A DNA stretch of 64,000 nt from positions 1 through 64,000 of the forward strand of contig NW_022985441.1 of NCBI RefSeq assembly GCF_010093595.1. Reading direction: 5' to 3'. This stretch comes from Mytilinidion resinicola. Taxonomy: Eukaryota; Ascomycota; Dothideomycetes; Mytilinidiales; Mytilinidiaceae. Both the position numbers and the translations under genes were made by a program. This document shows, piece after piece, positions 10,075 through 21,400 of this stretch. Position 1 is the first letter of the stretch. Each line of letters begins with the position of its first letter. The notes under the pieces are model-generated. The model was not told where the DNA came from, ran no database searches, and worked only from the letters and a program-made list of their open reading frames with translations.

Positions 10075-12298
10075 TATAATAAAGAACTGCTTACTATTAT
10101 CTAAGTATTTAAAAAACAGCGTATAGAGCTTACCGGCTATAGATATAGTAACCTAATTAAAGTCCTATTAAACTATAGGACCCTATAGTATTTTATAGAA
10201 ACTAAGCAGCTTAACTAGCGCTAGGCCTGCTAGGCTAAGTTCCTTTCTAAATTTAACTTTTATATTACTTACTAACTAGGCAAAAATAATAGTAAAGCAG
10301 ATTTACTTAGAAAACGTCCTAGTAATATTTTAGATAAGAATAATAAGCAATATAAAGTTTAGCAGCAGACTATTCTAAAAGATTATAACCTTAAACTAGG
10401 TATATAACACGCTATTAAACTTACTATAATTATTACTAAAGAACTTACTTATAATATAGTCTTCCTCGCCGCTATAATATATAAACTTAGCAAAATAGAG
10501 CTAAAGCCACCGGATAAATAAAAAGACCCTTAGAGCAACCCTAATACTATAGAAATAAACGCAACTAAACTAGATATTATTAAACGCATTTAAATAGCCC
10601 TAGCTAATAACCTTATTAGCAACGCTATTAAAAATGCTCTTTAAAAATGCCCTTAGGGCTAAACTATAATAACTGCCTAGCAAAATTGTTAAGAAATATA
10701 GTATTAAGTTTAAAAGGATTTTATCTATATTTATAAGGATTAACTATATATTCCAGCTATAAAAAAACTCTATTCTGCTATTATTAAAGGGCTATATAAG
10801 CCCCTGCTAATAGGCTATAAAGGAATAACCTTAATATATAACTATATCTTAATATACTACTTCTAGCTATATATAATATATAATATTAATTAATATATTA
10901 AAGCTTGCTAACCTTATAACTGTATTAAACACGCCCAGGACGTAAAGCAGGGCTTTTTTAAACTATTACCTATTCTAAAACAGTATTAAACGGATATTAT
11001 AGTAAACTTTATTAGCCCGCTACCAACCTATAATTACTTTAGATAAAACTACTAATATATTATAGTAGTTATTAATAGGCTCTTTAAAATACGTAAGTTT
11101 ATTTTAATAGTTATAATAGATATAGAAAAAGTTGCCTAGGCGTTTTTTAAGTAGATCTAGTAAACTAAAGGTTACCTAGAATCTATTATTTTAGACTATA
11201 ATCCGCAGTTTATATCTATATTCTAGATAAGACTATACTAGTATATTAGTATAAAGCCTAAGCTTTCTATAGCTTTCTATTTAGAAATAGATAGCTAGAC
11301 TAAAATTATAAATATAGGCCTTAAGCAATACCTACGCGTATATATTAACTATTAATAAGATAACTAGGCTAACTACCTATTTATTACTAAATTTAAAGCT
11401 AACTCTGCAAAAAATACCTCTACTAGCGTTGCCCTATTTATAGCTACTAAGGGCTATATACCTAACTCTAATATAGAACTACCTATATATTTACCCTAAA
11501 ACGCCCCTAGCCTAACTATTTAACTTACTAATCTGGCTAATAAACTTATTAGCAAGCTTAATAAGCTTTACGCCTTCCTTTGCACTAAGATTAAATAGGC
11601 CTAAGCTAAATAAAAAGAGTATACTAATACTAGCTAATAACTAGCATATATATATTATCCAGAAGACCTTATTATACCAGATAAACGTTTTATTAAAATA
11701 ACCCGACTAAATAAAAAGCTTAACTTTAAAAAGCTTAGCCTATTTAAGGTGCTTAAGAACTATAAAAACAGCAGCGCCTATAAGCTTAAACTACCTAAAA
11801 GTATATCTAATATCTACCCTATTTTTTATTCTTAGTTACTCTACCCAGCTAATACTGTTTCTATAAAAGGCCAGCGTAATAAACTACTACTGCCTATTAA
11901 AATAATAGATATATACTAGAAAGGCGATACTAAAAAAGTTATTAACTGCCGTATATATAAGGGCCGAATTAACCCTACTACTAGAAAAAAAGGACTTCTT
12001 TAGTATAAAATTAAGTTTATTAGCTATAATAATTTCTAATAGGATAACTATACCTATACTAAGGGATATTCTTACCTTATAGCTAATTTCTACTATAAAA
12101 ACCCTAATAAACTAAAACCTTACCAATTATTTAAGATACTATTAGATTAAGAGCCTACTCTAGCTATAATTTTTACTATAATAGATTTCCGCCTAAGTTT
12201 TTCTATAATATAAAAACGGTATATAGTAAATATAAAAAGAATACAACCCTATAAAGGGGACTTTTTTAGAAAAGGGAGATATATTATAGCTATATATT
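10075..12298 (+). mobile_element. Ty3/Gypsy element G, fragment 2 (RNase H end, integrase, chromodomain-like tail)
   Basis: Plus-strand pol frame with RIP stops. It opens with the rest of RNase H (KELLTII near 10,081, then ELTGYRYSNL and LQYFIETKQLN). The integrase follows: LPTYNYF, VVINRLFKIRKF, YNPQFIS, AFYLEIDS (degraded HPETDGQTE) and YLRVYINY at about 10,980-11,350, then a chromodomain-like tail to about 12,180. A polypurine tract (AGAAAAGGGAGA at about 12,267-12,279) precedes the start of the 3' LTR, which is split by LINE-A after about 17 bp and resumes at 17,684. No function is left. Confidence 0.8.
12285..12298. repeat. Target-site duplication of LINE-A (left copy)
   Basis: TATAGCTATATATT, identical 14-mer at 17,684-17,697. 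This fixes both ends of the LINE and shows the target was the 3' LTR start of Gypsy-G. Confidence 0.85.
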
Positions 12299-15200
12299 AT
12301 TATTATTATTATTAGGTTCTATTAGGCCGATTTAGCTCCTGTTAGGGTTTATACGGCGGTGGTATATAGGTTTATTTATAAGGGGAAACTGTTCGCTCTA
12401 TAGCGGTTAGGTGAAAACCTTATTTTCTATAGTATATAACGCCTTATATTCCTTTTATTTCTGCGCAGCTATAAAAAACGCGTGGCAGTTCTATAAGTAT
12501 TACTATAGAGTAAGCTATTTTAATATATTTTCTAGAATTAATCCGGTGTCTATAGGCCCTAGGTTCTAGAGTTATATAGTATTTAGAAGGTTAGTAAGGT
12601 TTAGGATCCGCATTAGGGCGCGCGTGCCTTTACTATACGCGCGTGCCCTTTTTTTTAAAAGCTAAGGTATTAAATTAAAGGATAATAGGAAATTAAAAAG
12701 GTTACCCTATTGCGGGCGTGCCTGTAGTTATATAATATACGTGCGTGCCTGTAGTTATATAATATGCGTGTATGCGTATAGTTCTGTTTTTAGGGCGTGG
12801 CTATATAAGTTAGCTAGCTATATAGCTAGCTTTTCTATTGCTATTTCTCTAGCTATAGAAAGGTAGGGTAGAAGATCTATCTAGTATAAGAACTATTGCA
12901 AAACGGCCTTATTTCCCTTATAGTTTTTATACAGCTGTATATATATTCTTATTCTAGCCTTAAAAAATATATTACTTCTGCTATTATAGTATTATTTATA
13001 GTATATTACTATATACTTTAGAGACTATTATATATACCTGCAGAGGTACACAGGCGAAAAGTAATTAGGCACTTTTATACGGTGCAGGTATATATTAAGC
13101 CCTATATATTCCGTTTATAGAAGCGTAATAATTAAGCTTTCTACTTTTATAAGCTTATAGTATTTAGTTGCCTAATTTTTATTCTATTTTATATTAAGGG
13201 CCGGCGTAAAAAGGCCCTTTTATTTTTTTCTATAGGCCTTCTATTTATTCTTCTACCTTTTCTTATACGCTTTCTATATTACTTTTTATCTTAAAAGCTT
13301 ATATAAGTTGTCTAACTGCCTTTTATACCTCGGGGCTAGTACTATAGCCTTAACCGCGAGCCTCTTTAGTATATTACGCCGGCTTAGCTTATATTTAAGC
13401 GTTTTCCTAGGCTTATAGTATTTTTTAATAGTGTCTTTAATAGTACAGTATATAGTCTTAATATGCTCTTTAGCTTAGCCCGCGCGTATACGGTCCGCGT
13501 ATACTACTGCAAGTTCCTCTAGCTTAAGCCTTAGAAAGGGGTAAGAGGTCTTATATTTAAGCGTTTTAATATCTATTATTTTATACGCCCCTATAATAGT
13601 ATAGAAGAAGTAGTTCTAGGCCGTTTTAAGTTATTTAATCTTTGCTTTGCTAATTTATTCCTTTATACCTAGCGTTGGAAACTAGGTAATACACCTATAT
13701 ATAAGAACCGGCCTAATAACTGCTAAGTATATATACTATGCTTTTTAGAAGCTTACGCCCTATATTAATACTATTAGCTATATAAGGGCTTCTATCTATA
13801 CTATAGCCTTTTCCTTTATAATATATATATACGGGCCCTATTTAAGTTTAGAGTCTACCTAGACTTTAAGCATGCAGAGCTCTATAATTAGGCCCTCTAT
13901 AAAGCCCTAGATATTTACTATAGCCTTTATATTTACTGTATTTAAACGGCGCCTTATAAAGTATATAAGGTAATACTTATCCGGGGCAAATACTATACTA
14001 TGCTTTTTTGCCTACTCTATACACCGTATATGCGCACTTTTAATTGCCCTGTAGTTTTTTTCCGTGCTTCTACTAAATATAAGGATATTAGTGTTATCTA
14101 TAAACCTATAGGCTGTTATATTACCTTTTTATAGTACCGGCAGGAGCATACTTATAAAGAATAAGAAAAGAATCGGCGAAAGTAAGAATTCTTATAGTAT
14201 GCCTATATTAACCGGGATAGTTTTAGTAATATATTTTTTAATAGAAAGTTTTATAGTTTAGTTCTATAGGAATAATTCTATAAATTAGACTATTTATTCC
14301 GGTATATATTAGACCTATAGGTTATATATTATTCTTTTATAAGATACTCTATTAAAGGCCCCTAAAATATCTAGGCTAAAAAAAAAGGTAATAAGGTAAA
14401 AGTTACCCTTCTATATAGTTTATATTTGTTCCGTAAAAAGTTCTAGTACTATCTGCGTAGATTATCTAGGCCTTGCGCCTATTTAGCTTAGTAGAAGTAT
14501 ACCTTTTTCTTTTACTATTTTAGATAGTTTTTATACTATAATACGTTTAAGCAGCTTACCTACTATTTCTAGCAGCGTAATTAGCCTATATAACTTTGCT
14601 ATATTATAAAATACTTTCTAAGGCTTATATAGTACTATAGTAATTAATTCTTTATATAGCTATAGGTAGTACCCTATATATACGCACCTAGTAAAGAACC
14701 TAGCTAGCGTTAGTACTAGCTGCGTTTCGCATTTTTTAAGAATTCTATTAGTTATCTTTATAATACCCGGGGCCTTATCCGGGGCTATTTCTATTAGCGT
14801 AGAGAGGATATTTTCTACTATAATATTTTATAAGGACTTATATAGCTTTAGGTATTAGTATCCTTTAATATTAAAAAGGTCTGCCTCTATAAAGGGTAGA
14901 AAGAACTATTCTATAAGTATTTAGGCCTTAGTTTTATTATCTATATAAAGTGTTATATTATTAGGCTGTAAAAAAAAAAGGGAATTAAGGCGGTAGCCGT
15001 GGTTTTTTTCTAATAGTTCTGCCCTATTTAGCTAGCTTCTATACGCTTTTCGGATCCGATATAATCTTATCTACTGCGTGGTGCTATACTTTTATACTCT
15101 CTTTATATATAGCCCTTTTCTTTCTATTATACTATACTCTATATAAAATCCAGTTCTCTACTATTTTTAATAAGCGCTAGGTTTTATAGGCCCGCTTTAT

Positions 15201-17683
15201 CTCCTGCACTTTTTTAGTGCACTTTATTAACTATATAGGTAATACTTATTTTAATAGCTTTATAAGTAGTATAGTTTCGTCTATTATAGCTTATATATAC
15301 TTATATAAGCGGTGTGCAAATATATTAAAATTTTCCTCTATCTCCTGCAGGTTATTTTAAGTTTCTAGCTTATCTAGCTATATTACTAGGTTCTTTTATA
15401 CTTTTTTCTATACTATATCCTTCTATAGCCTATACTGCGGAGGTTTAACTGCCTTTAGTAGTAAGATATTAAACTCTATATATATAAGCCGGTAATTAGA
15501 GTTGCAGTTCTATTCCTTTTATACTATAGAGGAAATTATTTATTCTATTAGCTACTCTATTATAAATATAAGGTTAATTATAGACTATAATATTCCTTTT
15601 ACCTATATTTCTAGCCCTTTCTCCGTAGCTAGGTCTATACCTGCTTTGCGCGTAATATAGAGGAGCTCCTTTACTTACTCCTTAATTTATATAACTTAAA
15701 CTCCTTTCTATAGCGGATAGTATAGGTTTATATTTCCGATAAAAATATATTCCGCTTTAGTATTATTTAGCAGTAGGGGTAGTTCCTATATAATACTATT
15801 AGGGTTCGGGTTATAGATATTATAAATATAGATCCTCTCTTCCTCTGCGCAAAGGGAAAAAGTATTAAAATCTAGTAAGTAGTATATAACTAACTACTTA
15901 TTAATATTTAGTTGTTTATTAATATATATATAGGCTTTTATATATTCCTTTTCTATATATAGTAGATAGTATAACTTTATTATATATATTATATATACTA
16001 TATACCCCTACCCCTGCCTATATAGGTTCCTCTACGGTTTTTATATAGCTAGTACTATAGGTTGCAGGCTAGCGTTCTCCGCCTTTTTAAGGAACTTCTT
16101 TTAAGTTATTAAGTTTTTATAGATGTTATACTGTATAATAGTAAGGTTATTCGGTTATTCTAATATTAGCTTATTTCGGTGTCCTCTTATTATTTCTTAG
16201 CTTGCCTGTTATCTACCTAGGTCCTTTACTTAGCGTAAATCTATTAGTTAGCTAGGTTGTCTTATAATAATAGTATTTAAACCTCTCCGCTTAATATTAG
16301 CTAATCGCCTCCGCCGTATATAGTTTATATAGCTAGCTATAATAATGCTTCCGGCAGCGTAGCTAATTGGTTAGGTCGCGTAAATTAGGCGGGCTGCGTT
16401 CTACTTCCAATTCTAAATACCTTATTAATAGCGGGCTGGTTCTTATCCGCTATAAATACCTTTTTTAGCCGCCTAGGTCTAGGTCTCTTTAAGGGTGCAG
16501 GTATAGTAGAAGCTATAGATGCTATAGAGTCTATAAAAAAGGGCTTCTCTACTTATATTTTAAACTCCCCTATATATTACACCCTTTTCTTTAGAACTAT
16601 CTTTCTTACGTACTATTATTTATTATATAACTGCGCTTAGAATATATATAGTTTATTACGCTCTATAGTATATTAGCGTAGTATTATCTATTTTTTATTA
16701 AGGGCCCTTTGCTAGGCCCTCTTTTAAATAGTGTATTCGGTACTATATAATAGGTGGTTTCTGTTGCAGTTTGCGCATTTCTTAATAGTTTTATCCGGGC
16801 ACACTTTTATATTATACTCGCCTGTATATACTGCGTATTTAACGTTCTTTTTACAGTACTTTACAACGTGCCTGTAGCCCTGGCAGTTAAAGCACTGTAT
16901 AGCTGTAAATCCTGCTTTATACCTTAAGGCGTTAAGTATATAGCCTTCCTAAGCAATACTATTATTAATAGTATTATTTACTATTGCTTCTATTTATACG
17001 CCTATAATAGCTAAGCTTGCATACTATACTAGGTTTACCTGCGCCGTAGTAATAGCTGCCTTATTTTTCTATATAATTTTATTAATTATAAGTTCTAGGT
17101 TATAGGTTATATTATTTTCTATTATATTCTTCTATAGACTTAGGTTATTAAGGTCTATCTCCTTAGGCACGCTGTATACTTCGATAAGCACCGTAAGCGT
17201 ACGTATAGCAGCGGAGGAGCCTAGAATAAAAACCTAATTCTTCTTTTTTAAAAGGGCGTTTTTCGATAGCTTATCCGCGATAATTGCCTTAATATTACTA
17301 CTTTATAGCTTTCTAATACTACTAATTTTTATAGTTTCCGGCTCTTCCGCCGCTTATAGCTTTTTTATAATATAGTCGTTTATATATATTGCGTTAGCCG
17401 CTTACTAGGCGTTGTTTTCGATATAAATATTGATTTTATAAAGGTTGTTTATTATATTCTATCTAATTCTCGCGTCCTATCTAATTTATATAGCTTGCCC
17501 GATTTATATTACTATTAGGGCCTTTACTGCTGCAGCTATATATATCTTATTTCCTTAAGCTTTTAGCTCGCTAATACTCTTTCTTATATTTTTTATCTCT
17601 TTTATTAGTTCCTTCTATAGCGCGTTCTTCCGTTCGTCTATAGTTTTTTATATACGGTGGAGTTTTTTCTTAGTATCCGTAAG
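12299..17683 (-). mobile_element. LINE-A: Tad-like non-LTR retrotransposon, about 5.4 kb, RIP-mutated
   Basis: Minus-strand LINE whose 3' end lies at low coordinate in a (TAA)n tail (TTA repeats at 12,299-12,315 on the plus strand). It is flanked by a 14-bp target duplication TATAGCTATATATT (12,285-12,298 and 17,684-17,697). On the minus strand, ORF1 with CCHC knuckles (CFNCQGYRHVVKYC near 16,860) comes first, then the endonuclease region (about 15,500-16,100), then reverse transcriptase and C-terminal parts down to about 13,200. It is close kin to LINE-B at 40,060-45,417, which ends at the same 5' position. It is inserted at the very start of the Gypsy-G 3' LTR. Many stops; inactive. Confidence 0.85.
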
Positions 17684-17875
17684 TATAGCTATATATTCGC
17701 TTATATAACACATACCCGATAGTTATATAATTAGGGCTCCGCAGAATAGATTAATATTGCTCCGACCTTTAGTTTATAACAGTATTAAACCTAGAAACCT
17801 CTTTCTTTCTTATATTTATCTTTTATTAATATTAATATAACTTATTTCGATTCTAACCTTAAGCCCTAATAAAAC
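17684..17875 (+). mobile_element. Remainder of Gypsy-G 3' LTR
   Basis: Sequence following the LINE-A duplication continues the LTR that begins just after the Gypsy-G polypurine tract at about 12,280. No coding frame. The right boundary is set where the sequence starts to match the minus-strand MULE transposase; it is approximate, and the matching 5' LTR is not in the window. Confidence 0.5.
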
Positions 17876-18960
17876 GCGTAGTATAATAGAATAGCGTTAG
17901 AAAAGCTTATAGAGCTGCTATACTACCTAGTTATAGTTAGCTTCCTTTTTTCTAGAAAGGAAATAGTAGCCGATTTTAAAGTTATTACTTATATAGGTAA
18001 TACCTGTAATATAGAGGAATAGTATACTAAATTAATTAGTTTTATAGGTATAATCTATTAATATAATATTGTAGTTAGACTATAAAATCTTAATAAAATC
18101 CGGGTGCGTAAAAAAAAGGTGCTTAATACAGTTCTAGTTATTTTTTATATAGCTATATATATACTTCCTTTTTTAGCTATTAGGTGCAGAAAATATAGAT
18201 ATTTCTAGTATACTAAAAAGGGCTTATATAGGCGTAAGGCCGCTAAAAAGCTTACTATAATATTGGTTTTACTTATTAATAATATCCTGTATAATAATAG
18301 TAACCCCTTTCTTTAATAGCTTTATATATATTTTATTAGGCCTTGTTCCGCTAGATATATCTATTTAAATAAGGGTATTTATAGATACTAAGCGCTTCCT
18401 ATTATAGGCGGCTGCTATAGCTTTAAATATAGGCAGATAATTGCTATAAGCTTCCTCTATTATCTTCTATAGCTAAGTATATAAACTATTAAGCTCCGGA
18501 GGCTGCTAAGTAAGTATACTATTTATTATATAGTCTACTTTATTAGTAAAAGTACTGTATACTTATACTATAGACTCTAAATTGCCTATAAAGCAGTATT
18601 TAAACTAGATTTTCCTTATTTTATAGAGCTTTTATTAGTTTTTAAATAGTATATAATAAGGCTATAGCCTTATACCTTTATATACTTTATAAGCGCTTTC
18701 TTAGCTTTCTTTAGAGTATTATATAGCTATAGTAGCCGCGGCTAAAGGGCTATAGTAAGTGTATTATAGAGGATAAAAATAAGAATATAATTGCTTATAA
18801 CTATACTGTATTTAGAAAAAGTATTTAGAATTAGTAAGTAAGTTAAGCAAGTAAATTAAAGGCTCCGGCGCGCTACTCTAAGCTAATAGGAACGCGGTAA
18901 AACAGCAGGGTAGAGGGGAAAAGTATACGAATAAAGGAAAAGGGGTATATAATTAATAAA

Positions 18961-19528
18961 GGGGACTACTAATTATACACCCTCTAATTCCTAGATATAT
19001 ACCTCTTTTTTACTATATATACACCTTTTCCCCTTCTATTACTTTACCACCTTTTAATTAGCTTAGAGGGCTGCTCTATAGCCTCCGATTCGCTTACTTA
19101 ACTTGCTTATTAATTCCGAATACTTTCTCTAAATGCGGCTATATATAATATAAGCAATTATATTATACTAATTTATATAGCCTTATATATAAGCTTATAT
19201 ATAAGCTTATATACAGCCTTATATATAGTATTATATACAGCCTTATATATAGTATTACGTACGGCCTTATATATAAGCTTATATACAGCCTTATATATAG
19301 TATTATATATAGCTTTATATATAAGCTTACGTACGGCCTTATATATAGTATTACGTACGGCTTCGCGTATAGCATTACGTGTAGAGAGACGTAAGGGTGA
19401 ATACTCGGAGGAAGCTCCGGGCTCTCTAAGCTAATTAGAAAGTAGTAAAGTGCTAAAAAAGGGGGTGTATATAGAGTAAAAAGGGGGTATACGTCTAGGA
19501 ATTAAAAGGTGTACGATTAGTAGTCCCC
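18961..19528. mobile_element. MULE-type MITE, 568 bp, with perfect 8-bp duplication
   Basis: Terminal inverted repeats start GGGGACTACTAATTATACAC on the left and are mirrored on the right (ending TAGTAGTCCCC). A perfect 8-bp duplication TTAATAAA flanks it (18,953-18,960 and 19,529-19,536). The interior has no gene: it keeps remnants of the family's 5' end and then the 12-bp minisatellite (19,166-19,380). An apparent minus-strand 70-codon frame of LYI/PYV repeats is just translation of this minisatellite. It sits inside the TIR of MULE-2. Confidence 0.88.
19166..19380. repeat. Minisatellite inside the MITE (12-bp units AGCCTTATATAT and variants)
   Basis: About 17 tandem units alternate between GCCTTATATATA, GTATTACGTACG and GCTTATATATAA types. 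Units that keep ACGTACG alongside TATATA forms look like ancestral and RIP-converted versions of the same unit. Confidence 0.7.
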
Positions 19529-19839
19529 TTAATAAAAAGGGGGTGTATAGTTAATAGCGCCCTAAAAAAAAAGTAAGTATTATAACTAGTAATATAAGGG
19601 CGTTACTAACTACATACCCCCTTTTTACTCCACGCACACCCCCTTTTCGCTACACACCCACCCCCCCTCCCCCGGTCACTTCACCACGATCTAATTGGCC
19701 CGGAGAGGTGCTCCGGGGCCTCCGATTCGCTCGCTTAAGTCGCTCACTAATTCCAAATGCTCTCTCCAAATGCGGCGTGGCCACAAACAATCACATCCTC
19801 ATCCTCATCCTCCACAATACACTCCCTCCACCTCTCACC

Positions 19840-20031
19840 ATGGCCCTCCAGCCGCCACGGCTAGACTACTACGCTACGGCAGAGGAAGCGCATACTGCTA
19901 TACAAGCGCACGCCTCAGCGCAGGGCTACGGCCTAGCAAAATACCGTAGTAAACCAGACAGAGTGGACATACGAGCATGCCCCCTAGACGCATGCCGACA
20001 CCTCCGACGCCAGGACCGCCTATTTCTATAG
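19840..20031 (+). CDS. Truncated MULE transposase N-terminal ORF (63 aa)
   Basis: The ATG at 19,840 gives MALQPPRLDYYATAEEAHTA followed by about 25 residues matching the N-terminus of the MULE-1 transposase. After KYRSKPDR the frame enters the deletion junction and runs into unrelated residues to a stop at 20,029-20,031. The zinc-binding and DDE parts are lost. The start was chosen because MULE-1 has the same alignment start. It overlaps the next ORF in another frame. Whether it is expressed is unknown. Confidence 0.45.
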   Translation: MALQPPRLDYYATAEEAHTAIQAHASAQGYGLAKYRSKPDRVDIRACPLDACRHLRRQDRLFL

Positions 20032-20441
20032 CCCCCCGTCCAGCTCCTGTCGCTCAGAGTGCTCCTCAGTCGACGGCTACACCAGCTAGCACGGATTTTG
20101 ACGTTTCTCTCATCGATCCAGCCCTTTTTCAGCATGCAGTAGTGCCTAGGCCCGCACCTAGGCCCGCACCTACCGCCGCACCTACGGGCAAGAAGCGTGG
20201 CCGGCCGGCGGGCTCAAAGGATAAGGTACCGCGGAAGAAAGCTGCACCGCGGCCAAAGGCAGCACCACGGGCGGCAGTACAGCGGCAGGATAGCGCCCAG
20301 ACTCAGGTGGAGGAAGGGCCTAGCCGTGAGGACCTACTACGCCAGCTTGCGGCCTATAGGGCCCGAGAGACTGATGAGCTTGCAGAGTATATGAATCAAG
20401 CGGCGATGGAGGCGGGGGCGATGGAGGAGGGCCAGGAATGA
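19977..20441 (+). CDS. MULE C-terminal AT-hook protein ORF (154 aa), intact
   Basis: Open frame from the ATG at 19,977 to TGA. Residues 1-80 are rich in Pro, Ala and Thr. An AT-hook follows at about residues 68-80 (KKRGRPAGSKDK), then a basic Lys/Arg/Pro/Ala stretch and an acidic, probably helical C-terminus (EDLLRQLAAY, ETDELAEYM). It corresponds to the C-terminal region of the MULE-1 transposase (9,160-9,540), which is stop-ridden there but open here. A free DNA-binding tail could compete with transposase, but that is inference; no promoter evidence was found. It may simply be an incidental frame left by the deletion. Confidence 0.5.
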   Translation: MPPRRMPTPPTPGPPISIAPRPAPVAQSAPQSTATPASTDFDVSLIDPALFQHAVVPRPAPRPAPTAAPTGKKRGRPAGSKDKVPRKKAAPRPKAAPRAAVQRQDSAQTQVEEGPSREDLLRQLAAYRARETDELAEYMNQAAMEAGAMEEGQE

Positions 20442-20921
20442 TGCAAAGGGGCTGTAATAAGGTGAGGTTTTGATAGTTTAGGCATAATCCTAGGCGTGTA
20501 GGCACGTAGGTAGCAATACAACAGCCTATATACACTGCAGGAAACGGAAAGTATGCACAATAAAACGGGTAGGCTGCGCAGCCTTACCGTATATATAGCT
20601 ATACGTATAGCCTTATATATAGCCTTACGTATAGCCTTACATACGGCTTCACGTACGGCCGTATATACGGCTGCAGTAAATGGGAAGAATGCATGGTAAA
20701 ACGGGTATGCTGCACAGCCTTGCCTTACGTACAGCTACGCCTACGGCTCGCCGGCGCGCTGGCGCACGTGATAACAGTGAATGAGCGGAGCTTCCTCCGG
20801 CCTCTCCGGGCCAATTAGATCGTGGTGAAGTGACCGGGGGAGGGGGGGGGTGTGCGTGTAGCGAAAAGGGGGTGTGCGTGGAGTGAAAAGGGGGTGTGTA
20901 GTTAGTAACGCCCTAATATAA

Positions 20922-21400
20922 ACTGCGAATATATAGAAGTACTTAAAAAAAGTAGTAAATAGATTAGGCTGCTAATAGATAATCTGCCTATAGGACCTAG
21001 GGGAACGAGGGTACAACGCGTTAGCGTGTTGGACTCCCCTGACTAGCTACAAGGTCACGGGATAGAGGTCACGTGATAAATCGAGCAGCTCGCGACGAGC
21101 GCGACGAGCTGGCTCGCGGACGAGCCCACGAGCATATAGATTTCTTAGGAGTTGTCTTTTATATTTAAGCACACTTATTCTTGTAGATAGGAACCTCGTG
21201 TTCAACTTAAGACTTTAATACTACCTATTGGAAGTAACCCGTCTTATGCCTGAGATTGATTTGTCTTACCTCTTGAAGACTATCGCACCCCGACGACGAC
21301 TTGACCTGTACTTGGCCTTGTGTGAGCACTTGGAAAGTATAGAAGAGACGACCCGTTACATCTATATTAAACAGAGCGGTCTTCCTAAAGCTTTGTTCCG
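20922..21400. other. Transition zone between the MULE derivative and the gene island
   Basis: The first 80 bp are AT-rich with RIP-like composition. From about 21,000 the sequence is normal. It contains a stretch starting TGTTGGACTCCCCTGACTAG (21,027), a CACGTG-containing stretch and GC-rich tandem GCGACGAGC motifs at 21,085-21,135. These might be a solo LTR or a transposon end. A 72-codon plus-strand frame at 21,228-21,446 overlaps exon 2 of the SDR gene and has no recognisable product. Confidence 0.4.

Larger units (their letters stand above)
17876..19562 (-). mobile_element. MULE-2: 3'-truncated Mutator-like element on the minus strand, containing a MITE
   Basis: Reading minus, the element starts with a MULE terminal inverted repeat (GGGCGCTATTAACTATACAC at 19,562 going down), interrupted by the MITE at 18,961-19,528. 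The N-terminal zinc-binding region follows at about 18,750-18,450, then the DDE region at about 18,100-17,880, where DYTYKTN and FLSRKKEANYN are legible. The C-terminal part and second TIR are missing: the element is cut by Gypsy-G at about 17,876. It is more heavily RIP-mutated than MULE-1. The transposase is a pseudogene. Confidence 0.72.
19598..20913 (+). mobile_element. MULE-3: GC-rich, un-mutated deletion derivative, 1,316 bp
   Basis: Inverted repeats of about 112 bp (19,598-19,708 and 20,801-20,913, starting GGGCGTTACTAACTACAYAC) and a perfect 8-bp duplication TAATATAA (19,590-19,597 and 20,914-20,921). Internally the transposase N-terminus is joined to its C-terminal AT-hook region. 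Compared with MULE-1, about 1.9 kb including the DDE core is missing, so it cannot move without help. Unlike all neighbours on its left it is rich in CpA/TpG and shows no RIP stops. It is therefore either a recent arrival or has escaped RIP. Confidence 0.9.

Noticed and set aside
12600..12780. Repeated GCGCGTGCC motifs as a CRISPR-like or satellite array
   Set aside because: They are a few irregular copies in the 3' region of a LINE, shared with LINE-B; not a regular array, and CRISPR is not expected in a fungus.
19163..19375. 70-codon minus-strand frame of LYI/PYV repeats
   Set aside because: It is the translation of a 12-bp minisatellite in a non-coding MITE.
21010..21070. tRNA gene
   Set aside because: Box A/B-like wording is too degenerate and the arms do not pair into a cloverleaf.
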